60,790 nt of DNA, from positions 1-60,790 of the forward strand of contig NZ_JBQCYD010000011.1 of assembly GCF_052088025.1 (NCBI RefSeq), read 5' to 3'. Below are positions 43,870 through 52,741 of the stretch, in pieces (within the stretch, counting starts at the first letter, position 1; every line of letters begins with the position of its first letter). This DNA is from Anaeromonas sp052088025 (GTDB lineage: Bacteria > Bacillota > Clostridia > Tissierellales > SIT17). A program made the position numbers and the translations under genes. A model generated the notes under the pieces. The model did not search any database. It saw only the letters and a program-made list of their open reading frames with translations, and was not told the origin of the DNA.

Positions 43870-45549
43870 TTAGAATAAGCCGCTAATTTCTCCTTCATCT
43901 GAAAGGTACATATTATTTGCTGCAGGTTTTTTTGGAAGTCCTGGCATAGTCATTACATTTCCTGTAAGTGCAACTAAGAATCCTGCTCCATTTGATACTT
44001 TTATTTGTCTAACTGTAATATGGAAATTTTCTGGTCTACCTTTAAGTGTTGGATCATCAGATAATGATAAAGGAGTTTTAGCCATACATATTGGTAGTTT
44101 GTCATATCCTAAAGCTTCTATTTCTTTTATTTGCTTTTCACATGCTTTAGTATATTCTACTCCTTTTGCTCCATAAATTTCTTTTGCTATTCTTTCTATT
44201 TTAACCTTTATTGTTTCATTTTCACTATATAATGGACTGAAATTAGCTTCTCCTTTTTCTACTACTTCAACTACTTTTTTAGCTAAATCAATTCCACCTT
44301 CTCCACCTTTTGCCCATACATCTGAAAGTACAACATCAATTCCATCTAATTTACATTTTTCAAATAATAATTCTATTTCTTTTTCTGTATCTGTAGGGAA
44401 TTTATTTATAGCAACTACAGCTGGCACATTAAATTTAGCTACATTTTCTACATGTTTCTTTAGATTTGCATATCCATCTTCTAATGCTTTTAAATTTTCT
44501 TCATTTAAATCAGCTTTTTTAACACCACCATGATTTTTAAGTGCTCTTATAGTAGCAACAACTACTGCACAATCAGGAGTTAAATTAGCATATCTAGATT
44601 TGATATTAAAGAATTTCTCAGCACCTAAATCTGCTCCAAAGCCTGCTTCTGTAACTGTATACTCTCCAAGTTTAAGTGCTAATTTAGTAGCCATTACACT
44701 ATTACAACCATGTGCGATATTTGCAAAAGGACCGCCATGAATTAATGCTGGTGTATTTTCTAAAGTTTGTACTAGGTTAGGCTTTATAGCATCTTTAAGT
44801 AATATTGAAAGAGCTCCTGTAGCCTCTAGATCATCACATGTAACAGGATGCTTGTCATAATTATATCCAACTATCATTCTTCCAAGTCTTGCTTTTAAAT
44901 CCTTTAAACTTGTAGCAAGACATAATATAGCCATTATTTCAGATGCTACTGTAATATCAAAACCATCTTCTCTAGGAACACCTTGAGTTCTTCCACCTAG
45001 ACCTACAACTATATTTCTAAGTGCTCTATCATTCATATCTAATACTCTTTTCCAAGTTATATTTCTAGTATCTATATTTAAACTATTTCCTTGATGAACA
45101 TGATTATCTAATAATGCTGATAATAAATTATGAGCTGATGTAATTGCATGAAGATCTCCAGTGAAATGAAGATTTATATCTTCCATAGGTATAACTTGAG
45201 AATATCCTCCACCAGCTGCACCACCTTTTATTCCAAAAGAAGGTCCTAAAGAAGGCTCTCTTAATGCAGTTATAGCTTTTTTACCTATCTTATTAAGACC
45301 CATTGAAAGGCCTATATTAGTGGTAGTTTTACCTTCTCCTGCAGGTGTTGGATTAATAGCTGTAACTAATATTAATTTACCATCTGGCTTGTCTTCATAT
45401 CTTTCTAAAACATCTAGGGAAACCTTTGCCTTATATTTTCCATAAAGCTCTAATTCATCCTCAGCTAGTCCAGCCTCATGTGCTATTTCAAATATTGGCT
45501 TGATATTAGATGCTTTTGCAATATCGATATCACTTGGTATTTTACTCAT
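43870..45549 (-). CDS. fhs: Formate--tetrahydrofolate ligase
   Basis: A 559-residue enzyme making 10-formyl-THF from formate, ATP and THF. Conserved blocks are TAINPTPAGEGKTTTNIGL (ATP site), REPSLGPSFGIKGGAAGGGY, FTGDLHAITSAHNLLSA and TEAGFGADLGAEKF. Full length. Start ATG 45549 with GAAAGG upstream. Together with fchA it supplies one-carbon units, or works in reverse in amino acid or purine breakdown. A Wood-Ljungdahl pathway cannot be concluded, since no CO dehydrogenase genes are in the window. Confidence 0.97.
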   Translation of the reverse strand: MSKIPSDIDIAKASNIKPIFEIAHEAGLAEDELELYGKYKAKVSLDVLERYEDKPDGKLILVTAINPTPAGEGKTTTNIGLSMGLNKIGKKAITALREPSLGPSFGIKGGAAGGGYSQVIPMEDINLHFTGDLHAITSAHNLLSALLDNHVHQGNSLNIDTRNITWKRVLDMNDRALRNIVVGLGGRTQGVPREDGFDITVASEIMAILCLATSLKDLKARLGRMIVGYNYDKHPVTCDDLEATGALSILLKDAIKPNLVQTLENTPALIHGGPFANIAHGCNSVMATKLALKLGEYTVTEAGFGADLGAEKFFNIKSRYANLTPDCAVVVATIRALKNHGGVKKADLNEENLKALEDGYANLKKHVENVAKFNVPAVVAINKFPTDTEKEIELLFEKCKLDGIDVVLSDVWAKGGEGGIDLAKKVVEVVEKGEANFSPLYSENETIKVKIERIAKEIYGAKGVEYTKACEKQIKEIEALGYDKLPICMAKTPLSLSDDPTLKGRPENFHITVRQIKVSNGAGFLVALTGNVMTMPGLPKKPAANNMYLSDEGEISGLF

Positions 45550-45731
45550 TATACATACACAACCTTTCTTTTTTAATTCTACGCTTTCTATTATATAAAA
45601 TAAAGAGGCAAATGTACAGAATCTTTAATAAATATTAAATAAAATATTTAATATAGTTTTAAAATTAAAAACATAAAATATATGATACAATAATAGTGTA
45701 TGAATATAAATATATTTAGGAGCTGATCTTA

Positions 45732-46646
45732 TTGAACAATGATAAATTTTATAAAATGTTAATAAATGAATTTAAAAATATAAATCTTGAAAAAAGAGTA
45801 AGTATGAAAGAACATACATACTTTAAAATAGGAGGATTTGCTGATATAGTTGCTTATCCAAACAATATAGAAGAAATACAATCACTTATTAAATTTTGCA
45901 ATGAAAATAATACTGATTTTTTTGTACTTGGAAATGGAACTAATCTTTTAATAAGAGATAAAGGGATAAGAGGACTTGTAATTAAAATAGATGATAATTT
46001 AAGTAATATAAGGGTAGACGCAAATAAAATGTTTATACAAGCAGGCGCTAAAGTATCTAGGGTTGCTAAAGAAGCTTTAAAACATTCACTTACGGGCCTT
46101 GAAGGAGCAAGTGGAATACCAGGTTCCATTGGCGGAGGGGTAACAATGAATGCAGGAGCATATGGCACAGAGCTTAAAGATGTGATAAGCAATGTAAAAT
46201 GTGTAGATGAACATGGAGAAATTAAGAATTATTCCAAGGAAGAAATGCACTTTAGATATAGGCATTCTAGAGTACATGAACAGAGACTTATAGTAGTTGA
46301 AGTTGAAATGGATTTTCAAAAGGGTGACTATGATAAAATAAAATCTGACATGGATGATTATACGCAAAAAAGAAATGATAAACAACCACTAGAATTACCT
46401 AGTGCAGGTAGTACATTTAAAAGACCAGAGGGAGATTATGCTGGCCGCCTTATCGATGTATCTGGACTTCGTGGTATAAGATATAAGGATGCTCAAGTTT
46501 CTGAAAAACATTGTGGATTTGTTGTAAATAGAGGCAATGCTACATGTGAAGATATATTAAATTTAATAAAGATAGTACAAAAGACAGTAAAAGATAAACA
46601 TGGAATATTACTTGAAAGAGAAGTATTAATTGTAGGAGAAGAATAG
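45732..46646 (+). CDS. murB: UDP-N-acetylenolpyruvoylglucosamine reductase
   Basis: A 304-residue FAD enzyme reducing UDP-GlcNAc-enolpyruvate to UDP-MurNAc in peptidoglycan synthesis. It has EHTYFKIGGFADIVAYP, the FAD region VLGNGTNLLIRDKGIRG, GLEGASGIPGSIGGGVTMNAG, the catalytic Ser in LPSAGSTFKRP and the C-terminal Glu in GILLEREV. TTG start with AGGAG about ten bases ahead. The 182-base gap from divergent fhs holds a possible extended -10 box (TG-A-TACAAT, 45683-45691). It begins the murB-rapZ-yvcK series. Confidence 0.95.
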   Translation: MNNDKFYKMLINEFKNINLEKRVSMKEHTYFKIGGFADIVAYPNNIEEIQSLIKFCNENNTDFFVLGNGTNLLIRDKGIRGLVIKIDDNLSNIRVDANKMFIQAGAKVSRVAKEALKHSLTGLEGASGIPGSIGGGVTMNAGAYGTELKDVISNVKCVDEHGEIKNYSKEEMHFRYRHSRVHEQRLIVVEVEMDFQKGDYDKIKSDMDDYTQKRNDKQPLELPSAGSTFKRPEGDYAGRLIDVSGLRGIRYKDAQVSEKHCGFVVNRGNATCEDILNLIKIVQKTVKDKHGILLEREVLIVGEE

Positions 46647-46658
46647 GAGTGAAGTAAA

Positions 46659-47519
46659 ATGGAATTTGTTATAGTAACAGGACTTTCTGGAGCAGGTAAA
46701 AGTCAAGCCATAAAAGTAATGGAGGATTTAGGATTTTATTGTATGGATAATTTACCACCGTCATTACTTCCTAAATTTGCAGAACTATGCTATCAAACTA
46801 TGAATGATGTAAAAAAGGTTGCTCTTGTAGTAGATATAAGAGGTGGGGAATTTTTTGATGATTTATTTGAAAATCTATCAAAACTTAAGAATTATGGATA
46901 TAATTATAAAATAATGTTTTTAGATGCTGAAGATAAAGTTTTGATTAATAGATATAAAGAACATAGAAGGCCTCATCCACTTTCTCCAAATGGTCAAATA
47001 ACTGTTGGAATTGAAGAAGAAAGAAAAAGATTAGAAGATATAAGAAAAAGATCTGATTATTTGATAGATACTACAGATTTATCAATAAAAATGCTAAAGG
47101 AAAAAATAAAGAAAATATTCATGGAAGGTGAAAAAAAAGATAATTTTACTATATCAGTAATCTCATTTGGATTTAAACATGGTATACCTCTAGATGCTGA
47201 TTTAGTATTTGATGTAAGATTTTTACCTAATCCTCATTATATAGATGAACTAAGAGACTTTACAGGCAACAACAAAGAGGTACGTGATTATGTTATGAAT
47301 TATAAACAATCACAAGATTTTCTTCAAAAGTTAATTGATATGATTACTTTTTTAATCCCTTATTACTCACAAGAAGGAAAATCTCAACTTGTTATAGCAA
47401 TAGGTTGTACAGGTGGTAAACATAGGTCTGTAACAATTGCAAATGAATTATATAGATATTTAAAAAATGGTAATTATAATGCTGTAATAAATCATAGAGA
47501 TAGCGAATTAAAAGTATAA
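46659..47519 (+). CDS. rapZ: RapZ/YvcJ family nucleotide-binding protein
   Basis: A 286-residue RapZ-type protein. The P-loop is TGLSGAGKSQAIKVMEDLG, and the C-terminal domain ends in GCTGGKHRSVTIANELYRYL. In E. coli RapZ controls the small RNA GlmZ and amino-sugar synthesis; in Bacillus YvcJ binds nucleotides and influences competence. The same position beside murB and yvcK is common in Firmicutes. AGGAGTG lies before the ATG, 12 bases after murB. Confidence 0.95.
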   Translation: MEFVIVTGLSGAGKSQAIKVMEDLGFYCMDNLPPSLLPKFAELCYQTMNDVKKVALVVDIRGGEFFDDLFENLSKLKNYGYNYKIMFLDAEDKVLINRYKEHRRPHPLSPNGQITVGIEEERKRLEDIRKRSDYLIDTTDLSIKMLKEKIKKIFMEGEKKDNFTISVISFGFKHGIPLDADLVFDVRFLPNPHYIDELRDFTGNNKEVRDYVMNYKQSQDFLQKLIDMITFLIPYYSQEGKSQLVIAIGCTGGKHRSVTIANELYRYLKNGNYNAVINHRDSELKV

Positions 47520-47528
47520 AGTGATATT

Positions 47529-48836
47529 ATGAATAAAAATAAAATAAAAGCTGGAATTAAAAGATGGATTTTGTTATCTGTAATAGGCATAATATTATTA
47601 GCTATAGGGGTATCTCCAATATATAAATATATAAATTCTATATTTAATAAATCATATATATTTGTAATATTAATTATATTAGGGATTATAATAAGCTTTT
47701 TTGCCTTTAAAAATGTACTGATAATACTTCTAAATATTGTAAATAAATATAAATATGAAGTGGATTTAAGTAGAAACTCAGTTGCAGGAATGATAAATAA
47801 AAAGAGGATATTAGAAAAGGGACCAAAGGTTTTAATATTAGGAGGGGGTACAGGGCTTTCAGTGCTCTTAAGAGGCCTAAAAACCCACACATCTAATATC
47901 ACAGCAGTAGTTACAGTAGCAGATGATGGAGGCGGTTCTGGAGTCTTAAGAGAAGATTTGGGAATGCTTCCCCCTGGAGATATTAGAAACTGCATACTAG
48001 CACTTGCTGATACTGAACCTTCTATGGAAAAACTTATGCAATATAGATTTACTGAAGGAAATTTAAAAGGACAAAGTTTTGGTAATTTGTTTATAGCAGC
48101 AATGAATGGAGTATATGACAATTTTGAATTTGCAATAAAAGAAATTTCAAATGTATTAGCAGTATCTGGGAAAGTTCTTCCTATGACACTTGAAGATGTA
48201 ACATTATTTGCAAAACTTGAAAATGGCAAAATAATAAAAGGTGAATCAAATATACCAATAAAAAACAAAGAAATGAATAGCTGTATAGAAAATGTATATT
48301 TGGAACCTGAAAATGTTTTTCCTCTTAAAGAAACAATTGAAGAAATAAAGGAAGCAGATATAATATTACTTGGGCCAGGTAGTTTATATACTAGTGTGAT
48401 ACCTAATCTCATGATAAAGGGAATAGTAGAGGAAATTGAAAAATCATATGCCCAAAAGGTTTATATAAGCAATGTCATGACTCAACCTGGAGAGACTGAT
48501 AATTATTCCCTAAAGGATCATGTGGATGCAATTATATCTCATGGTAGTGAAAAAATTATTGATTATGTAGTAGTTAATAATGAAAAATTACCTAAAGATA
48601 TATTTGACAAATATTCTTTAGATGGTTCAAAGCCTGTTTTATTAAAAGAAAAAGATAAAAAATATTTAAAAGAAAAGGGTATTGATATTATTGAAGGCAA
48701 TCTAATAGATATAAAAAAAGAATATATAAGGCATGACACATATGAATTAAGTCGCTTGATATCAGACCTTGTTCCTAAGTATAAATCAAAAATATTAAAA
48801 TTATTTTTATCAAAAAAAGATATTAGCAAGAGTTAA
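47529..48836 (+). CDS. yvcK: YvcK/CofD-like protein (gluconeogenesis factor)
   Basis: A 435-residue protein. Two N-terminal membrane helices (about 15-35 and 42-70) are followed by the CofD-like domain with the UDP-sugar binding loop LGGGTGLSVLLRGLK and VADDGGGSGVLREDLGM followed by PPGDIRNC. Bacillus YvcK is needed for growth on gluconeogenic carbon sources and for normal cell shape, and binds UDP-GlcNAc; the membrane-anchored form seen here is common in Clostridia. The ATG follows rapZ by nine bases with only a weak GTGAT ribosome binding site, so coupling is likely. Confidence 0.94.
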   Translation: MNKNKIKAGIKRWILLSVIGIILLAIGVSPIYKYINSIFNKSYIFVILIILGIIISFFAFKNVLIILLNIVNKYKYEVDLSRNSVAGMINKKRILEKGPKVLILGGGTGLSVLLRGLKTHTSNITAVVTVADDGGGSGVLREDLGMLPPGDIRNCILALADTEPSMEKLMQYRFTEGNLKGQSFGNLFIAAMNGVYDNFEFAIKEISNVLAVSGKVLPMTLEDVTLFAKLENGKIIKGESNIPIKNKEMNSCIENVYLEPENVFPLKETIEEIKEADIILLGPGSLYTSVIPNLMIKGIVEEIEKSYAQKVYISNVMTQPGETDNYSLKDHVDAIISHGSEKIIDYVVVNNEKLPKDIFDKYSLDGSKPVLLKEKDKKYLKEKGIDIIEGNLIDIKKEYIRHDTYELSRLISDLVPKYKSKILKLFLSKKDISKS

Positions 48837-48850
48837 TATCTTTTTTTGAT
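48809..48850 (+). terminator. Intrinsic terminator at the end of yvcK
   Basis: ATCAAAAAAAGATATTA (48809-48825) pairs perfectly with TAATATCTTTTTTTGAT (48834-48850). The left arm is inside yvcK, and the stop codon starts the right arm. Confidence 0.85.
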
Positions 48851-48940
48851 AAAATCTTTTGTTAAAATTTATGTAAAAAAGAAGGGTTTTCTATTTTCTT
48901 GTAGAATTATACATATAACAGTTAATCAGGGGTGATGAAG

Positions 48941-50123
48941 ATGAGTAGTATAGCTTATGAAAGTAGAGATAGGTATGAAAAAGAAAAATATAAGGAAGTT
49001 TTAAATGAATATAAATATATTATAAAGGTTATAGACTCCTATGCTCAAATTCTACTTATTAACAGTGATGATGAAGATATAAGTATAAATTTATTTGATA
49101 ACAATACCTACTTAATAGAACAATGGGGTAATGATAATTATTTAAAAGAATTAGAAGATATTGGATTTAAAAAAGGTCTATGCTTAAAAGAAAAATGTAT
49201 GAATGAAAATATAAGAAGATATAAATCATATACTTCCATATCATTACCTATAAAGAATAGTGAAGACAAGCTATTAGCCATATTAAATATTACTCTATCA
49301 AAGGATACAAAGATATCTAAATACAACAAATCATTGTTATTCATAAAAACCAGTTTAGAGGAGCATATAAAAGAGAAAAAGAAAAAGGAAGATAAAAATT
49401 ATTTAAAAGAAGAGATAGAAGAAAGGGAAAAAGTATTTATATCAGTTATGGAAAATTTCAATATGACAGTAATGGTATTGGCTTACCCTAGTCTAACTAT
49501 TGAGTATATAAATAGGCCCTCTAAAGAATTGATTAATGGGATTACAGGATTGGATTTAAGTATGGAAGAAGTATATGGAATTTCATTTTATGAAATACGA
49601 AAAATGTTTAATCATAGTCTAGTTGAAGAGACAATAGATAGATTATCAAAAAGGAATAAAAGTAATATTTGATACTGAATTTGAAGAAAAGATAATTGCC
49701 CTAGATATAGATAAATATGAAAAAATAATTCTTAATCTATTGTCAAATGCTACGAAATTTACTCCACAAGGTGGCGAGATATTTATAAATATATATGAAG
49801 AAAATAATCATGTAATAATTTCTATAAAGGATACAGGGGTAGGAATCAATAAGTCAGAGTTTAAAAATATATTTGAAAAATTTAATAATTTAAAAAATAA
49901 TTTACCTACAGTCGAAAGTGGTACTGGCCTAGGGCTGAATTTAGTAAAAACACTTGTTGAAAAGATGAATGGAGAAATAAAAGTAAAGAGCACATTAGGA
50001 AAGGGTACTGAATTTTTGCTATATCTTCCTAGTAAGCAAATAGAAGATAGGGAATTAAGTAGTATTAGACGTACTAAAAAAGAATTGGAGCATATAACCA
50101 ACATAGAATTCTCTGATATTTAA
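48941..50123 (+). pseudogene. Decayed sensor histidine kinase lacking its phosphoacceptor domain
   Basis: The first part (48941-49672) encodes a cytoplasmic sensor region (GAF-like KGLCLKEKCM; PAS-like EKVFISVMENFNMTVMVLAY) and ends at TGA 49670-49672. The second part has the HATPase_c domain: ILNLLSNATKFT, IKDTGVGINKSEF, GTGLGLNLVKTLVEKM and GKGTEFLLYLP. Removing one A from the A5 run at 49648-49652 joins them as DRLSKGIKVIFDTEFEEK, the usual HATPase lead-in. Even when repaired, the H-box (SHELRTP type) and nearly all of HisKA are missing between FNHS and LVEETID, so phosphorylation should be impossible. ATG 48941 is chosen behind AGGGGTG. No response regulator lies beside it. Confidence 0.85.
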
Positions 50124-50149
50124 TAAAAGTGGCTTAAGCCACTTTTATT
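50122..50149. terminator. Bidirectional palindromic terminator
   Basis: A perfect 28-bp palindrome (AATAAAAGTGGCTT with AAGCCACTTTTATT) between the kinase remnant and the convergent M42 peptidase gene. It touches both stop codons. Confidence 0.88.
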
Positions 50150-51185
50150 AGTTTTCTAAATAAAGAATTCCAAGTTTTATTGTATTTTCTATAGAATCTA
50201 TATGACATCTCTCATGAGCATGTGAGCTATCAACACCAGGACCTATAAGTCCTGCTCTAATATCATGTCCTGACCTAAGTGCAGCTGAAGCATCGGAACC
50301 ATAGTGAGGATATAAATCTATTGCATAATTAAGATGATTTTCTTTAGCTAAATGAATCAATTCTTTTCTTAATTCATAATCATATGGGCCAGATGAATCT
50401 TTTGCACAAATTGTAACTTTATATTCAGTAGAAGTTTGACCTTCGCCAACAGCTGCCATATCTATAGCAATGAATTCAGAAGTTTTTTCTGGAATTGATG
50501 CAGATGAACCATGACCTACTTCTTCATAATTACTAATAAAAAGATTTGTTGTATTATTTGGCTTAATATTATTATCTTTTAAGTATTTTGCAATAGAAAG
50601 AAGAATTGCTACACCTGCCTTATCATCTAAATGTCTAGATTTGATAAAACCACTATCTGTAAAAGTAGTTCTAGGATCAAATGTAATAAAGTCACCTACG
50701 TTTATTCCTAATTTTTCTACATCTTCCTTTGTTCTAACGTTTTCATCTATTCTAATTTCAATAGAGTTTTCATCTCTTTCTTGTTTATTAGTTTTACTTC
50801 CATGAACATGAACTGAAGCTTTATTAAGTACGATTGTACCAGTATATTCTTTTTCATCTGAAGTTACTATCTTTACAAATTCTCCTTCTATTGAATGCCA
50901 ATCATATCCTCCTAATTGAGATAATTTAAGCCTTCCATTTGATTTTACCTCTCTAATCATAGCACCTAAAGTATCTACATGAGCAGAAAGAGTTTTATGG
51001 GAGTCATCATTTTCACCTTTAATTGTAGCAATTAAAGCACCTTTTTCAGTGAATTTTGTTTCAAGACCTAAGGAAGTAAATTCATTTAACATAAATTTCA
51101 TTATATTATCTGTAAAACCTGTAGGACTTGGAGTTGTGAGTAATTTATTTAATACATCTTTTGTATAATTTAAATCAATATTCAT
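50148..51185 (-). CDS. M42 family metallopeptidase (aminopeptidase)
   Basis: A 345-residue cytosolic dimetal aminopeptidase of the M42 (glutamyl aminopeptidase/FrvX) family. The metal and catalytic residues are in LSAHVDTLGAM (His, Asp), SRHLDDKAGVAI (Asp), NYEEVGHGS (Glu-Glu), AIDMAAVGEG (Asp) and the final HAHERCH (His). Length is typical; such enzymes form dodecameric shells that trim peptides. The start ATG 51185 is preferred over GTG 51197, because that GTG belongs to GAGGTG. The gene is opposite to its neighbours and splits the yvcK-whiA neighbourhood. Confidence 0.93.
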   Translation of the reverse strand: MNIDLNYTKDVLNKLLTTPSPTGFTDNIMKFMLNEFTSLGLETKFTEKGALIATIKGENDDSHKTLSAHVDTLGAMIREVKSNGRLKLSQLGGYDWHSIEGEFVKIVTSDEKEYTGTIVLNKASVHVHGSKTNKQERDENSIEIRIDENVRTKEDVEKLGINVGDFITFDPRTTFTDSGFIKSRHLDDKAGVAILLSIAKYLKDNNIKPNNTTNLFISNYEEVGHGSSASIPEKTSEFIAIDMAAVGEGQTSTEYKVTICAKDSSGPYDYELRKELIHLAKENHLNYAIDLYPHYGSDASAALRSGHDIRAGLIGPGVDSSHAHERCHIDSIENTIKLGILYLEN

Positions 51186-51253
51186 ACCAATATACACCTC
51201 ATTTTCAAAATTTTTTGATTACATGTCTATTGTATAATATAATTATCATTTAA

Positions 51254-51283
51254 TTCAACTATTTTTGAAAATTATGATATAAT
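51254..51283 (+). promoter_or_regulatory. Possible promoter for Nudix-whiA-HPr
   Basis: An extended -10 TG-A-TATAAT (51275-51283) with TTCAAC (51254-51259) at 18-base spacing, 73 bases before the ATG at 51356. Confidence 0.5.
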
Positions 51284-51355
51284 AGATTAAAGTTTAATTA
51301 AAAATATTAACATTAACATACTTCTCTTTAATACAGGGTAGAGGAGAGTGATTAT

Positions 51356-51769
51356 ATGAAGGATGAAATAAGTTCAGGAGGCGTGGTAGTTTTTAATAAT
51401 GCAATATTACTCTTAAAAAAATATAATGGAGATTGGGTGCTACCTAAGGGAAGAGTTGAGAAAAATGAAAGCTTAGAACAAGCAGCACTTAGAGAAGTAT
51501 ATGAAGAGGGTAGTGTACACGCTGAGATAATTCAATATATTGGTGAAATAAATTATAGTTTTAGAAATAATAGAAACTTAAAAAATGAATTAGTAAAAAA
51601 AACTGTTCATTGGTATTTGATGAAAACAAATAGTATGGATTGTTATCCTCAAAAAAAAGAAGGTTTTATTGAAGCTAGATTTGTTCATTTAGATAGAGTA
51701 GCTTCTCTTGTTAAATATGATGATGAACAATATATAATTGAAAAAGCAATAAAAGAAATAAGGAATTAG
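51356..51769 (+). CDS. Nudix hydrolase (YvcI position)
   Basis: A 137-residue Nudix protein. The Nudix box reads GRVEKNESLEQAALREVYEE followed by GSV. The G-x5-E-x7-RE-V-x-EE core is intact, but the final conserved Gly is replaced by Ser. Substrate (nucleoside or diphosphate compound) is unknown. In B. subtilis a Nudix gene (yvcI) belongs to the yvcI-yvcJ-yvcK-whiA-crh cluster, and here the gene lies directly before whiA and HPr, so this looks like the same set rearranged. GAGGAG precedes the ATG. Confidence 0.9.
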   Translation: MKDEISSGGVVVFNNAILLLKKYNGDWVLPKGRVEKNESLEQAALREVYEEGSVHAEIIQYIGEINYSFRNNRNLKNELVKKTVHWYLMKTNSMDCYPQKKEGFIEARFVHLDRVASLVKYDDEQYIIEKAIKEIRN

Positions 51770-51780
51770 GGGGAGGAAAG

Positions 51781-52740
51781 ATGTCATTTTCATCTCAAGC
51801 TAAAAGTAGATTATCAAGACTCGAAATAAAAAATGATTGTTGTCCTAAAGCAGAACTTTCAGCACTTATAAGAATGAGTGGAACAATTCAACTTGTTGGA
51901 CGTGGCAATATAAATATTAAATTTCAGACGGAAAACGCTGCCATAGCAAGAAGAGTTTTTTCACTTATAAAAAGGTTATATGATTCTCAGATTGAAGTTA
52001 TGGTTAGAAAAAACAAACAATTAAAGAAAAACAATAGTTATTTAATGATAATTCATGATAAAAAAAGTGTAGATAGTATTATAAAAGATACTGGGCTTTT
52101 TAATGAAGAAGAAAAATCTTTATTAAATATAAATTATAAGGTTCCTAGGAATTTAATCAAAAAAAAATGTTGCAGACGAGCATATATTAGAGGTTCTTTT
52201 TTAGGTGGAGGCTCTTTGAGTGATCCTGAAAAAACATATCATTTGGAATTTGTAACTCAAAATAAGGACCATGCAAAAGATTTATCTCAAATAATAAATT
52301 CTTTTAAATTAAATTCAAAGATTGTAATTAGGAAGGATTATTATGTAGTATATTTAAAAGAAGGAGAGCAAATTGTTGATTTGTTAAATATAATAGAAGC
52401 ACATACATCTCTTTTAGAGCTAGAAAATATAAGGGTAGTAAAAGGTATAAGAAACAATATAAATAGAATAGTAAATTGTGAAACAGCAAACTTGTCTAAA
52501 ACTATAAATGCTTCTGTAAGACAAGTAGAAAATATAAAATATATAGAAAATACTATAGGAATAGAAAAGCTCCCTAAGAATTTACAGGAACTTGCAAATA
52601 TCCGTTTGTATAATAAAGAAGCTAGTTTAAAAGAATTAGGCAATATGCTAAGCATTCCTTTGGGAAAATCAGGAGTTAATCATAGATTGAGAAAAATAGA
52701 AAGTATAGCAGAAAATTTAAAGGAAAAGGAGAGGAGTTAA
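51781..52740 (+). CDS. whiA: DNA-binding protein WhiA
   Basis: A 319-residue WhiA protein: a degenerate LAGLIDADG homing-endonuclease fold (ELSALIRMSGTIQLVG, CCRRAYIRGSFLGGGSLSDP) and a C-terminal helix-turn-helix (LKELGNMLSIPLGKSGVNHRL). WhiA controls sporulation in Streptomyces and affects cell division and chromosome segregation in Bacillus. GGGGGAGG lies before the ATG, 11 bases after the Nudix gene. HPr starts one base after its stop. Confidence 0.96.
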   Translation: MSFSSQAKSRLSRLEIKNDCCPKAELSALIRMSGTIQLVGRGNINIKFQTENAAIARRVFSLIKRLYDSQIEVMVRKNKQLKKNNSYLMIIHDKKSVDSIIKDTGLFNEEEKSLLNINYKVPRNLIKKKCCRRAYIRGSFLGGGSLSDPEKTYHLEFVTQNKDHAKDLSQIINSFKLNSKIVIRKDYYVVYLKEGEQIVDLLNIIEAHTSLLELENIRVVKGIRNNINRIVNCETANLSKTINASVRQVENIKYIENTIGIEKLPKNLQELANIRLYNKEASLKELGNMLSIPLGKSGVNHRLRKIESIAENLKEKERS

Positions 52741-52741
52741 T

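Noticed and set aside
47492..48412. A 306-codon open frame on the minus strand opposite yvcK
   Set aside because: It lies wholly inside rapZ/yvcK, whose P-loop and UDP-sugar motifs are unmistakable. It has no ribosome binding site, and its Ser/Leu/Phe-rich composition is that of an antisense reading of A+T-rich coding DNA.
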